A stretch of DNA of 17,789 nt from Thermoplasmata archaeon (GTDB taxonomy: Archaea; Thermoplasmatota; Thermoplasmata; Lutacidiplasmatales; UBA184), in assembly GCA_030040625.1 (NCBI GenBank), contig JASHTI010000115.1, positions 1-17,789 of the forward strand, written 5' to 3'. The notes beneath the pieces are model-generated. The model was given only the letters and a program-made list of their open reading frames with translations. It was not told the origin of the DNA and made no database searches. The position numbers were made by a program, and so were the translations under genes. Numbering within the stretch: position 1 is the stretch's first letter; every line of letters begins with the position of its first letter. Positions 1-7,120 of the stretch are shown here, piece by piece.

Positions 1-1050
1 GCCGGCGCGAGCGGCGCCGGCAGCTCCACCGTCGGGCGGGGGGCCGCCCGAGAGGTCGCGGATCGCCTGCGGGAGCTTCCCGGAAGGCCGAGCCCCCGGC
101 TCCTCCGCGTCCGCCTGGCGGGCCTCCGGGGTCCCCACGGGGTGGCGACCGCCCTCCTCCAGAACTTTGACCCCGGCTTCGACGGCCGCGGGTTCCCGGT
201 CGCGGAGATCATCGCCGGCTGGCTCCGGCGCCTCCGCCGGGAGCAGCAGCCGTTCGTGCTCCTCTTGGACGACACGGTCGTCGGCGGGCCCGAGCTCGGG
301 CCGGTCCTTCGCGCGCTGATGGAACCGGACCGATTCCTGCCCGAGGGCGAGAGCGGCCTCCCACCGTGTTGGACCATCGTCGCGGGCACCCCCGAGGGCC
401 TCGCCACGGTCGCCCGAAGCCTCGGACGTTCCCCCTCGCTCGGTCCGCTCGTTGAGCTGCGGCCGTACCCTCCCACCACGCTCGCGAACATCGTCCGGGA
501 TCGCAGCGAACGGGTCCTTGGTCAGCCCCTGCCGGCGGCCGTCGTCGATCGCCTCGTGGCCCGCGCGATCGAGGACGGCGGTGGGAGCCACCGGGCGGTC
601 GACCTCCTGCGCCGGGAGCTCCTCGCGGCCGGCCGCGCGCGGGGGCCCGGCTTCCTGCCGCGGAACGGAGAGCCCGCGATCCGGATCGAGCCTTCGGTGG
701 TCGACGCCATCGGGCGCGCGAGCGCCGGGACGGGCGCCCGGCTGGGGGTGATCCGGGCGACCGAGGCCCGGCTGGCCCGCGCCGCCGGGATCGCCCCGCT
801 GCCGACCACGACGCTGTGGCGCCGTATCGTTCGGCTGGAGCAGGCCGGTTACGTGCGGCGCGAGATCCGGACCGGTGGCTCGGGCGGAAGCCGGTCGGTC
901 CTCCGGCTGCTGACGCCCATCGACGAGTGGGTCACGGTCCCGACGTGCCCTCAAAGTCGTCGAGACGCCGGGTTGACGATCGGGGCGGAGGGGCCGGAGC
1001 TGGAGCGGGCGGGACGGGCGGCGGGCTGGTCGAGCGCTCCCGTCGGTTGA
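1..1050 (+). CDS. Orc1/Cdc6-like AAA+ protein with degenerate P-loop (5' partial)
   Basis: The frame is open to the left edge, so the N-terminus is missing. What remains reads as an Orc1/Cdc6 AAA+ module followed by a winged-helix domain. The P-loop position, GASGAGSST at window residues 2-10, lacks the Walker A lysine (GxxGxGK[ST] expected). The Walker B strand FVLLLDD ends in DD rather than DE. The later lid pattern is typical: an RPYPP..L..I..R segment, then a GSHRAVDLLRRE stretch where the family has its sensor-2 GDxRxAL motif. A winged helix (TTTLWRRIVRLEQAGYVRREI) follows. The family loads the replicative helicase or binds origins; loss of the P-loop lysine suggests a non-hydrolysing paralogue or DNA-binding regulator, which is inference. 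The last roughly 40 residues, after LLTPIDEWV, are antisense to the Hel308 3' end and look unconserved. Family call fairly sure; exact role unknown. Confidence 0.72.
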   Translation, partial: AGASGAGSSTVGRGAAREVADRLRELPGRPSPRLLRVRLAGLRGPHGVATALLQNFDPGFDGRGFPVAEIIAGWLRRLRREQQPFVLLLDDTVVGGPELGPVLRALMEPDRFLPEGESGLPPCWTIVAGTPEGLATVARSLGRSPSLGPLVELRPYPPTTLANIVRDRSERVLGQPLPAAVVDRLVARAIEDGGGSHRAVDLLRRELLAAGRARGPGFLPRNGEPAIRIEPSVVDAIGRASAGTGARLGVIRATEARLARAAGIAPLPTTTLWRRIVRLEQAGYVRREIRTGGSGGSRSVLRLLTPIDEWVTVPTCPQSRRDAGLTIGAEGPELERAGRAAGWSSAPVG

Positions 1051-3226
1051 GCTGGGCGAGGACCATCTCCGCGAGCGCGCGGGACCGAAGGGCGGTCTCG
1101 ATCCGGGCCAGCGGGGCCTGCCGCAACGCCTCGCGGTCCCGCAGGCCCGCCCGGTACAGCAGACGTCCCCGGACGCGCCCGATCCCCCGGAGCCGGACCA
1201 GGTCGAGGAGCTCCTCCTGGACGCCGTAGCGGATGCGCAGCGCGAGGTCGTCGAGCGGGCGGGCCAGCCGGCGCTGGAACGCCCCGGCGAGACGGCCGGC
1301 GGCGAAGAGGAGCCACTCGGCATCCTCGACCTTGGTGCGAAGATCGCCCGCACCGATCCCGTACTTCTCGGTGATCTCGACGATCGGGGTCTCGTCCAGC
1401 CACGCCTCGAGGACCGTGGCGGTCTTGAGGGTCGAGAGGAACCCCTCGAGGTCGAGGTCGAGCGGAGGCTCCTCCGGGCGGACAAGGAGCTCGTTCGCCT
1501 CGTCGGTGAAGCGGCTGAGCAGGTCGGCCCCCTCGCCGCGGCGCAGGAACAGCGCCGGCAGGTCCGGGGTGGCGCAGACCGCCGCGAGCAGCGGGAACGG
1601 GGCGACCCCGATCGGCGCCCGCCCGAGCGCCTCCTTGAGCACGATGGCGCTCAGGGGATCGAGGTACAGCTCGCTGGTCAGCTCCCCGAAGCGCGTCGCG
1701 CGCAGCTCGGTCCCGGGCTCGAGCAGGGCGTTCCGGGCGAGGAACGTGCGGACCCGGTCGAGCTTGCGGTGCAGCTCGGGCAACGGGAGGGTGCGGCCGT
1801 AGAACGTCGCGGCGAAGAAGCCGCGCAGCTCCTCCTCGGAGCGGACCGCGCGGCTGGCGACGAGCGCCAGCAGGTGCATCCGCAGCGCCGGCTCGCTCGC
1901 GAGCCGGCTCTCGATCGGCTCCGGGGCGGCGTCGAGGTACGTCTCGAGGAACCGGTCCTCCTCGTCGGAGGTCCGGGCGACGAGCAGCGCCTCGCCGAAC
2001 GGGTCGAACTGGGGGCGCCCCGCCCGGCCGAGCATCTGGCGGACCTCGCCGACCGGGATCGGCGCCTGCATGCCGACGTGGTCGTCGTAGCGTGTCGTGT
2101 CGCGCACGATCACGCGACGCGCGGGCAGGTTGATCCCGGCCGCGAGCGTCGGCGTGGCGACGAGCGCCTTCACCGCCCGGGACCGGAACGCGTGCTCGAC
2201 GAGCCGTCGCTCGGGGTTGGTGAGCGAGGCGTTGTGGTAGGCGACGCCGTACGGCAGGAGCGACGAGAGCCGCCGCTGTCCCTCCGTCTCCTCCTCGGCG
2301 ATCGCCCCGAGCTCCTCGGCGGCGGTCCGTGCTCGGCCCCGCTCCTCGGCGCTGAGGAGGGGGCCGACGGTCGCGGAGAGGCCCCGCGCCAGCTGCTCGC
2401 TGGCGCGCCGGCTGTTGACGAAGACGAGCGCCTGGCCGCCGTTCTGCAGCGCCGTCCGGACGAGCCGCGGGACCGCTTCGTCCGGCGGGGGAACCTCCTG
2501 GCTCGAGAGGTCGGTGAAGACGATGCGACCGGCCCGGTAGACACCGAGCTTCAGCGGTACGGGCCGGAACTCGCTCACGACGTGCGCCGCCTGGAGCCAG
2601 GCGGCGACCTCTTCCGAGTTGCCGACGGTCGCCGAGAGCGCCACGACCTGGAGGTCCGGGTAGGCCCGGCGCAGCCGGGTCAGGCTCACCTCGAGCGTCG
2701 GCCCCCGCTCGGGGTCGCGCATCAGGTGGACCTCGTCGGCGACGACGACCCCGAGCCGGTCGAGCCAGGGATGGCCGCGGCGGAGCAGCCCGTCCGCCTT
2801 CTCGCTCGTCGCGACGAGCACGTCCAGATGCTCGAGCTTGCTCGCGGGAAGGTCGAAGTCCCCGACGGAGACGCCGACCTTCAGCCCGAGCTCGGCGAAC
2901 TTCGCGAGGTCCTCCGCCTTCTCGTGGGCGAGGGCCCGAAGCGGAACGAGGTACAGACCGGTCCGGCCCGCCCGGGCGGCCCGGAGGAGCGCGAGGTAGG
3001 CGACGAGCGACTTCCCGCTCGCGGTCGGGCAGGCGAGCAGCACGCTCTCACCGGCGAGGACCCGGGGGAGCGCGGCGGCCTGCGGCGGGTAGAGATCTCG
3101 GATCCCGTCCTCCCGGAGTCGCGCGATCACCTCGGGGTCGAGGCCGGTCGCCTCGAGGGCGATCGGCCCCTCCGCTCCCGCCGGAGGAGGGCCGGGCGGC
3201 GTGGAGGGACGCGCGGGGAGCGGCAC
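932..3226 (-). CDS. hel308: Hel308-type superfamily 2 DNA helicase
   Basis: A 764-residue ATP-dependent 3'-5' DNA helicase of the Hel308 family, which acts at stalled replication forks and in recombination. Motifs in order: Q-motif-like YPPQ (46-49), Walker A ACPTASGKS (65-73), DEVH box (164-167), SAT motif III (198-200), the TPTLAAGINLPAR region (358-370) and motif VI QMLGRAGRP (397-405). Winged-helix, ratchet and helix-loop-helix regions follow, and length is normal for the family. Where Hel308 usually has FHHAGL this protein reads YHNASL (330-335). A proline-rich linker leads to a C-terminal RRLDDF (753-758) that resembles a degenerate PCNA-interaction motif. The start is GTG, 21 bases after the stop of the acyl-CoA dehydrogenase gene, so the two are probably co-transcribed. 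The first roughly 20 residues are low-complexity, so a later start is possible. The 3' end overlaps the convergent Orc1/Cdc6-like frame by 119 bases. Confidence 0.93.
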   Translation of the reverse strand: MPLPARPSTPPGPPPAGAEGPIALEATGLDPEVIARLREDGIRDLYPPQAAALPRVLAGESVLLACPTASGKSLVAYLALLRAARAGRTGLYLVPLRALAHEKAEDLAKFAELGLKVGVSVGDFDLPASKLEHLDVLVATSEKADGLLRRGHPWLDRLGVVVADEVHLMRDPERGPTLEVSLTRLRRAYPDLQVVALSATVGNSEEVAAWLQAAHVVSEFRPVPLKLGVYRAGRIVFTDLSSQEVPPPDEAVPRLVRTALQNGGQALVFVNSRRASEQLARGLSATVGPLLSAEERGRARTAAEELGAIAEEETEGQRRLSSLLPYGVAYHNASLTNPERRLVEHAFRSRAVKALVATPTLAAGINLPARRVIVRDTTRYDDHVGMQAPIPVGEVRQMLGRAGRPQFDPFGEALLVARTSDEEDRFLETYLDAAPEPIESRLASEPALRMHLLALVASRAVRSEEELRGFFAATFYGRTLPLPELHRKLDRVRTFLARNALLEPGTELRATRFGELTSELYLDPLSAIVLKEALGRAPIGVAPFPLLAAVCATPDLPALFLRRGEGADLLSRFTDEANELLVRPEEPPLDLDLEGFLSTLKTATVLEAWLDETPIVEITEKYGIGAGDLRTKVEDAEWLLFAAGRLAGAFQRRLARPLDDLALRIRYGVQEELLDLVRLRGIGRVRGRLLYRAGLRDREALRQAPLARIETALRSRALAEMVLAQLNRRERSTSPPPVPPAPAPAPPPRSSTRRLDDFEGTSGP

Positions 3227-3247
3227 CGGCGTTCCGAGCCGGCCGGA

Positions 3248-4387
3248 TTACAAGACGGTTCGTTCCTCGGTGGCCTCCAGCAGGCTCCGGGCGATGACGA
3301 GCTCCTGGATCTCGCTGGTCCCTTCCACGATCGGGAAGACCCGCGCGTCGCGCAGCAACCGCTCGGCCTCCGCGCCCGCGCGGGCGCCGGCCGGGCCCGC
3401 GACGTCGATCCCCCGGGCGGCGATGGCGACGGCCGCCCGCGAGGCGAGCAGCTTGGCGACGGAGGCGGCGAGAACGAACGGCTCGCCCGCGTCCTTCCGC
3501 CGGGCCGCCTCGGCCACGGTCGCCCGGGCCGCGGCGAGCTCGGCGTAGGCCTGGGCCAGCGCGTGGCGCTTCCACTCGGCGTCGGCAGCGCGCACGTTCC
3601 GCTCCATCTCCTCGTAGGCCGCCCGCGCGACGCCGAGGGCGCAGCTCGCGATCCCGACCCGGCCCCCGGCCAGCGCCCTGAGGGCGATCGCGAGGCCCGC
3701 CCCCTCCGCTCCCAGCCGGGCCTCCGGACCGACCCGGACCTCCTCCAGCACCAGCTCGGTCGTCTCGCTGCCGTGCAATCCGAGCTTCTCGAGGCGCTGG
3801 GCGACCCTCAGCCCCGGGGTCTCCTTGGGAACCAGGAAGCCGGTGATGCCGGCGTGCCCCAGCGCCGGATCGCGCGTCGCGAAGACCAGGGTCAGGCCCG
3901 CGCTCGCCGCGTTGGAGATGAACATCTTCGCCCCCGAGAGGCGATAGCCGCCGGCCCGGCGCTCGTAGCGGGTGCGGAGGGCGGCGGCATCGGAGCCGGC
4001 CCCCGGCTCGCTGAGCGCGAACGCGCCGAGCAGCTCCCCCCGGGCCAGCCGCGGCAGGTAGGCCCGTCGCTGTTCGTCGGTGCCGTCGGTCAGTATCGGC
4101 TGGGCGCACACCGAGAGATGCACGGCGAGCTCCACCGCCACGGCGGCGTTCGCCCAGGCGAGCTCTTCGAGGACGCCGACGACCGCGGCGGTGTCGCCGC
4201 CGCTTCCGCCCCAGGCCGGAGGGATCCCGAGCCCGAAGAACCGCTCGCGGGCGAGCGCCTCCGCGACGGCCGATGGGAACCGGTCGCTCCGATCGATCTC
4301 CGCGCTCAGCGGCCGCAGTTCCTCGGCCGCGCAGCGGCGGGCCCGCGCCCGCCACGGCGGTGCCTCCGTCGACCCGGCGGATGCCAC
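3248..4387 (-). CDS. Acyl-CoA dehydrogenase family protein
   Basis: A 379-residue flavoenzyme that oxidises acyl-CoA thioesters to trans-2-enoyl-CoA, passing electrons to an electron-transfer flavoprotein. It has full family length: helical N-terminal domain, the FAD/substrate signature AFALSEPGAGSD (122-133), the middle beta domain (SGAKMFISNA, 151-160), and a C-terminal helical domain ending in VEGTSEIQ (354-361), where Glu355 is the expected catalytic base. Chain-length preference cannot be read from the sequence; short-chain, branched-chain and butyryl-CoA types are all possible. No ETF or thiolase gene lies nearby. The GTG start at 4387 is supported by a TATA element centred about 28 bases upstream (4411-4420), implying a leaderless or nearly leaderless transcript. 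It is first in a two-gene unit with hel308. Confidence 0.93.
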   Translation of the reverse strand: MASAGSTEAPPWRARARRCAAEELRPLSAEIDRSDRFPSAVAEALARERFFGLGIPPAWGGSGGDTAAVVGVLEELAWANAAVAVELAVHLSVCAQPILTDGTDEQRRAYLPRLARGELLGAFALSEPGAGSDAAALRTRYERRAGGYRLSGAKMFISNAASAGLTLVFATRDPALGHAGITGFLVPKETPGLRVAQRLEKLGLHGSETTELVLEEVRVGPEARLGAEGAGLAIALRALAGGRVGIASCALGVARAAYEEMERNVRAADAEWKRHALAQAYAELAAARATVAEAARRKDAGEPFVLAASVAKLLASRAAVAIAARGIDVAGPAGARAGAEAERLLRDARVFPIVEGTSEIQELVIARSLLEATEERTVL

Positions 4388-4410
4388 GGCGGCCCGGAGC
4401 GCGGCCGCCC

Positions 4411-4420
4411 TTTATCTAAA
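4411..4420. promoter_or_regulatory. TATA element shared by divergent acyl-CoA dehydrogenase and NFACT genes
   Basis: TTTATCTAAA stands out in a nearly AT-free 67-base divergent region. Read on the minus strand (TTTAGATAAA) its centre is about 28 bases from the GTG of the acyl-CoA dehydrogenase, the spacing of a leaderless archaeal transcript. Read on the plus strand it would start transcription around 4440-4445, giving NFACT a leader of roughly 12 bases containing GGCGAGGG. No second AT-rich box is visible, so one element may serve both directions. Confidence 0.6.
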
Positions 4421-4454
4421 GCCCCCGCAGCCCCTTCGCCGGCGAGGGACGGTC

Positions 4455-6359
4455 ATGGTCGCGGAGCCGACGCCGAAGGACCGGCTCACCGGCGTCGACC
4501 TCCGGGCGATCGCCGCGGAGGCCCAGCGCCTGATCGGGCGTCGGCTCGAGAAGGCGTTCGACCTCGTGCCGTCGGGGCTGGGCCTGGTCTTCCGGGAGCC
4601 GACCGTCGGGCGGACCGAGCTCTGGCTCGTTCCCGGGCGGTACGCCGCGCTCGTCCCGGGCGCGCAGGAGCATGCCGAGGGGCTCTCGCCGCTCGCCCAG
4701 GCGGTCCGACGCGCTGCGACGGGGGCGGTGCTCCAGGAGGTCACCGCGCCCCCGGGCGAGCGCTACCTCGAGCTGCGGTTCGGCCGTGCCGGGGACGACG
4801 GAGGAACGACGATCGCCGCCGAGCTGTTCGGGACCGGCAACCTCGTCCTGGCCCGGGACGAGAAGATCCTCGCGGTGGCGCATGTAAGGCGGTGGGCCCA
4901 GCGGGAGCTCCGGCCCGGCGCCGCCTATCGACGTCCGCCGGCCCGGGAGGATCCGTTCGTGCTCGGGGCGGCGGCGATCGAGAGCGAGCTGGTCCGCTCG
5001 CGGACCGACCTCGCCAGCACCCTCGCCGCGCGACTCTCGCTCGGGGGCCCGGTCGCCGAGGAGATCCTCGCCCGTGGCGGCTGGGACCCGGCCGCACCGG
5101 CCGCCCCGAACGCCCACGCGATGGCGCCCGGGATCCGCGCGGAGCTCGCCGGGCTCCTCGCGGAGGTCGGAGCCGCGCCGCACGGCTTCCTCGTGCGGCG
5201 GGGCGAGGAGCTGCTCGACACGACGCCGTACCGGCCACGACGCTGGGCGACGGTGGAAGGGGTCGAGCTCGTCGAGCGTCCGACCTACTCCGAGACCGTC
5301 CTCGCCTACTTCGCCTCGCTCCGCGCCGCGGAGCCGTCGGCGGAGGAGAGCCGGAGGGCGGCCGAGCGCGCCGAGGTCGATCGCCTCGCCGGCCGCCAAC
5401 GCGAGGCGCTCGGGACGCTGACGACCGCGATCGACGCGCTCCAGAAGGACGCGGAGGCCGTCTACGCGGAGTTCGGCGCGGCGGAGGCCGGCCTCGGGGA
5501 GGCGGCGCTCCGGCGACCCCGGCCGGCGACGATCCGCCTGCGGCTCTCGGGCCGGGAGGTGGAGCTGCCCGTCGGCGAGGGGGCGCAGGCCGCCGCCCAA
5601 GGGCTGTACGAGGAGGCGAAGCGGCTCGCCGCCAAGCGTGAGGGCGCGGCGACGGCGCTGCGCGCTACGGAGGAGCGCCTCGCAGCGCTCGAGGCCGATG
5701 GCAGCGCCCGCGCAGAGGCGCCGACGGCCGCGCCGGTGAGCCGGCGGGCCCCTCCGCGGTGGTTCGAGCGGTTCCGCTGGTTCGTGAGCTCCGAGGGAGC
5801 GCTCGTGCTCGGCGGGCGGGACGCCGGCTCCAACGACCTGCTCGTCCGGCGCCACCTCCACGATGGGGATCTGTACGTCCATGCCGACCTGCACGGGGCG
5901 GCGAGCGTCGTGGTGAAGCGGCCGTCGCCGGCCGTGCCGGCCGGGGAGGCGACGATCCGCGAGGCGGCGCAGTGGGCCGTCGCGTTCTCCAAGGCGTGGC
6001 GAGCGGGTCTCGCCTCGGCGACCGCGTTCTGGGCGAGCCCGGACCAGGTGTCGAAGAGCGCCGCGAGCGGGGAGTTCGTGCCGCGCGGCGCCTGGATGGT
6101 CCGCGGGACCAAGCACTTCGTCCCCGATCTCCCGCTGGAGCTCGCGATCGGGCCGATCCGCTACGAGAAGGACGAACTGCTCTCGGTCGCGCCACTGCCC
6201 GCGCTCCGGGCCCGTGGAACGGCCCGGTTCCTTCTCGTGCCGGGCGAGGAGCGGGAGCGCGACGTCGCGGAGCGGGAGCTCGCCCGCGAGCTCGGGGTGC
6301 CCCGGAGCCGGCTCCAGGGCCTGCTGCCCGCCGGCGGGATCGCGGTGCGGCGGGCGTAG
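4455..6359 (+). CDS. NFACT family ribosome quality-control protein (Rqc2/NEMF/RqcH homologue)
   Basis: A 634-residue NFACT protein. The family binds obstructed 60S/50S ribosome-peptidyl-tRNA complexes and in several lineages directs C-terminal tailing of stalled peptides. Order: NFACT-N (about 1-190, opening TGVDLRAIAAEAQ), a helix-hairpin-helix-like segment (about 195-215, GGPVAEEILARGGW), a long charged coiled coil (about 295-345 and 380-416), then NFACT-R/DUF814 (about 435-540) with RWFVSSEGALVLGGRDAGSN and DLYVHADLHGAASVV. The Asp of the N-terminal DL pair is kept (Asp15), but the DR pair used by tailing-active homologues appears as Glu102-Arg103. The ATG at 4455 is chosen because NFACT-N homology starts there and a TATA box and purine-rich GGCGAGGG lie just upstream; longer frames upstream are antisense to the acyl-CoA dehydrogenase. 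The 3' end overlaps the convergent zinc-finger gene. Confidence 0.92.
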   Translation: MVAEPTPKDRLTGVDLRAIAAEAQRLIGRRLEKAFDLVPSGLGLVFREPTVGRTELWLVPGRYAALVPGAQEHAEGLSPLAQAVRRAATGAVLQEVTAPPGERYLELRFGRAGDDGGTTIAAELFGTGNLVLARDEKILAVAHVRRWAQRELRPGAAYRRPPAREDPFVLGAAAIESELVRSRTDLASTLAARLSLGGPVAEEILARGGWDPAAPAAPNAHAMAPGIRAELAGLLAEVGAAPHGFLVRRGEELLDTTPYRPRRWATVEGVELVERPTYSETVLAYFASLRAAEPSAEESRRAAERAEVDRLAGRQREALGTLTTAIDALQKDAEAVYAEFGAAEAGLGEAALRRPRPATIRLRLSGREVELPVGEGAQAAAQGLYEEAKRLAAKREGAATALRATEERLAALEADGSARAEAPTAAPVSRRAPPRWFERFRWFVSSEGALVLGGRDAGSNDLLVRRHLHDGDLYVHADLHGAASVVVKRPSPAVPAGEATIREAAQWAVAFSKAWRAGLASATAFWASPDQVSKSAASGEFVPRGAWMVRGTKHFVPDLPLELAIGPIRYEKDELLSVAPLPALRARGTARFLLVPGEERERDVAERELARELGVPRSRLQGLLPAGGIAVRRA

Positions 6360-6961
6360 ACGACGCGGACCTCCTCGACCGGGAAGCCGTCGCCCTCCTG
6401 TCGCCAGGTCTTCTCCCGGGCCCGGAGCGCCGCGATCATCACCGGTCCGTCCGGGAGGCGCAGCAGCTCTCCGACCGCGAGACGGAGGCCGGGACGCACC
6501 GGCAGCTGCTCGGTCGTCGAGCGGGCGCCGCCGATGACGGCGACGCGGACGGTCGCCGGCCGTTCCGGGGCGATCCAGAGCGTTCGCACGTGGTCGGCCC
6601 TCGCCCGCTCGGCGGCCCGGCCGTCCGTCCGGTCGATGCGGCGGATCCGTCCCGCGCCCTCCCGGCCCGCCACCGGCTCGTCGAGCCGGAGCATCGTCTC
6701 CGGCGGCAGCTCGAGCCGTTCGCGACGGCTCTCGGCGCCGGAGGAGACGACGACGTCGATCGCCGTGCGCCGCGGGGGGACCGAGACGAACGGGTGCGTG
6801 AGCCGGCAGACCCGGCATCGGGCCAGGCCGGCGACCGCCCGCCGGGGGCCCCCGCGGGAGAGGCGGACGATCCGATGGAGCGTCTCCTGGCCGCACGCCT
6901 CGCAGTACAGCTGGGCGGCCCCGAGCGTGCCGGCCGCCGGGGCCTCGCCTCCGCCGCCCAC
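6161..6961 (-). CDS. HVO_0476-family archaeal zinc-finger protein with C-terminal extension
   Basis: 266 residues. The N-terminal zinc ribbon has two CxxC pairs, Cys20/Cys23 and Cys49/Cys52, followed by a beta-rich body (PPRRTAIDVVVSSG, VRTLWIAPERPATVRVAVIGG, VGELLRLPDGPVMIAALR) and the closing VEEVRVVYAR, as I recall for the euryarchaeal HVO_0476/COG1326-like family of unknown function. The family normally ends near this YAR, about residue 204. Here the frame continues for 62 Ser/Arg-rich residues lying almost entirely antisense to the NFACT C-terminus, so the extension may be non-functional read-on in stop-poor GC-rich DNA. The GTG at 6961 is the start used, because the ribbon begins by residue 18 and leaves no room for a later one. 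It lies 42 bases downstream of tRNA-Pro and has no clear TATA box of its own, so it may be co-transcribed. Confidence 0.75.
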   Translation of the reverse strand: MGGGGEAPAAGTLGAAQLYCEACGQETLHRIVRLSRGGPRRAVAGLARCRVCRLTHPFVSVPPRRTAIDVVVSSGAESRRERLELPPETMLRLDEPVAGREGAGRIRRIDRTDGRAAERARADHVRTLWIAPERPATVRVAVIGGARSTTEQLPVRPGLRLAVGELLRLPDGPVMIAALRAREKTWRQEGDGFPVEEVRVVYARRTAIPPAGSRPWSRLRGTPSSRASSRSATSRSRSSPGTRRNRAVPRARSAGSGATESSSSFS

Positions 6962-7003
6962 GGTCCGGACCTTAGCGGTGCGCCGGGAGGCGGCGCCCGA
7001 GGA

Positions 7004-7111
7004 TGGGGCTGCCCGAATTTGAATCGGGGTCCCGGGCTCCCAAAGCCCGAAGGATGGACCAGTAGAGCGGCGGGAGGTGCGGCCTCCCCTCCGAAGCTAC
7101 CCCACAGCCCC
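7004..7111 (-). tRNA. trnP: tRNA-Pro(UGG), interrupted in the D-loop
   Basis: On the minus strand a full cloverleaf can be assembled if about 33 bases are removed. Acceptor GGGGCTG (7111-7105) pairs with CAGCCCC (7011-7005), with discriminator A at 7004. The D-arm begins TGGGGTAGCTT (7104-7094) and resumes GGTCCATCCT (7060-7051). The anticodon stem CGGGC/GCCCG encloses loop TTTGGGA, giving anticodon TGG (Pro). The variable loop is GGAC, and the T-arm is CCCGA, loop TTCAAAT, TCGGG. Joining the two halves gives AGCTTGGTCCATCC, which matches the usual archaeal tRNA-Pro D-loop with G18G19 and A21. Mature length is 75 bases; CCA is not encoded. The gene starts 9 bases after the UPF0179 stop, suggesting processing from a shared transcript. 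Confidence 0.88.
7061..7093 (-). other. Putative archaeal tRNA intron in the D-loop of tRNA-Pro
   Basis: A 33-base insert separates the two D-loop halves, between nucleotides 17a and 18 of the mature tRNA. It contains a GC hairpin, GGGAGG - CCGCA - CCTCCC. Around the junctions a bulge-helix-bulge-like fold can be drawn: outer GGG/TCC, central four-pair helix GTAG (7100-7097, exon) with CTAC (7065-7062, insert), and three-base bulges CTT and TGG. Strict cleavage after the second bulge base on each side would remove 35 bases and lose one D-loop G, so boundaries are uncertain by one or two bases; removal of 33 bases restores the conserved G18G19. Confidence 0.72.
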
Positions 7112-7120
7112 GCACGGGCC

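Noticed and set aside
1769..5641. A plus-strand open frame of 1290 codons
   Set aside because: It is antisense to hel308 and the acyl-CoA dehydrogenase, then out of frame with NFACT. It is Arg/Gly/Glu-rich with no domain and is explained by GC-rich codon use removing stops.
4416..6896. A minus-strand open frame of 826 codons opposite NFACT
   Set aside because: No recognisable domain. NFACT on the other strand has NFACT-N, coiled-coil and NFACT-R regions.
6962..6971. The palindrome GGTCCGGACC directly before the zinc-finger gene start
   Set aside because: Ten-base GC palindromes are expected at this base composition and nothing else marks it as an operator.
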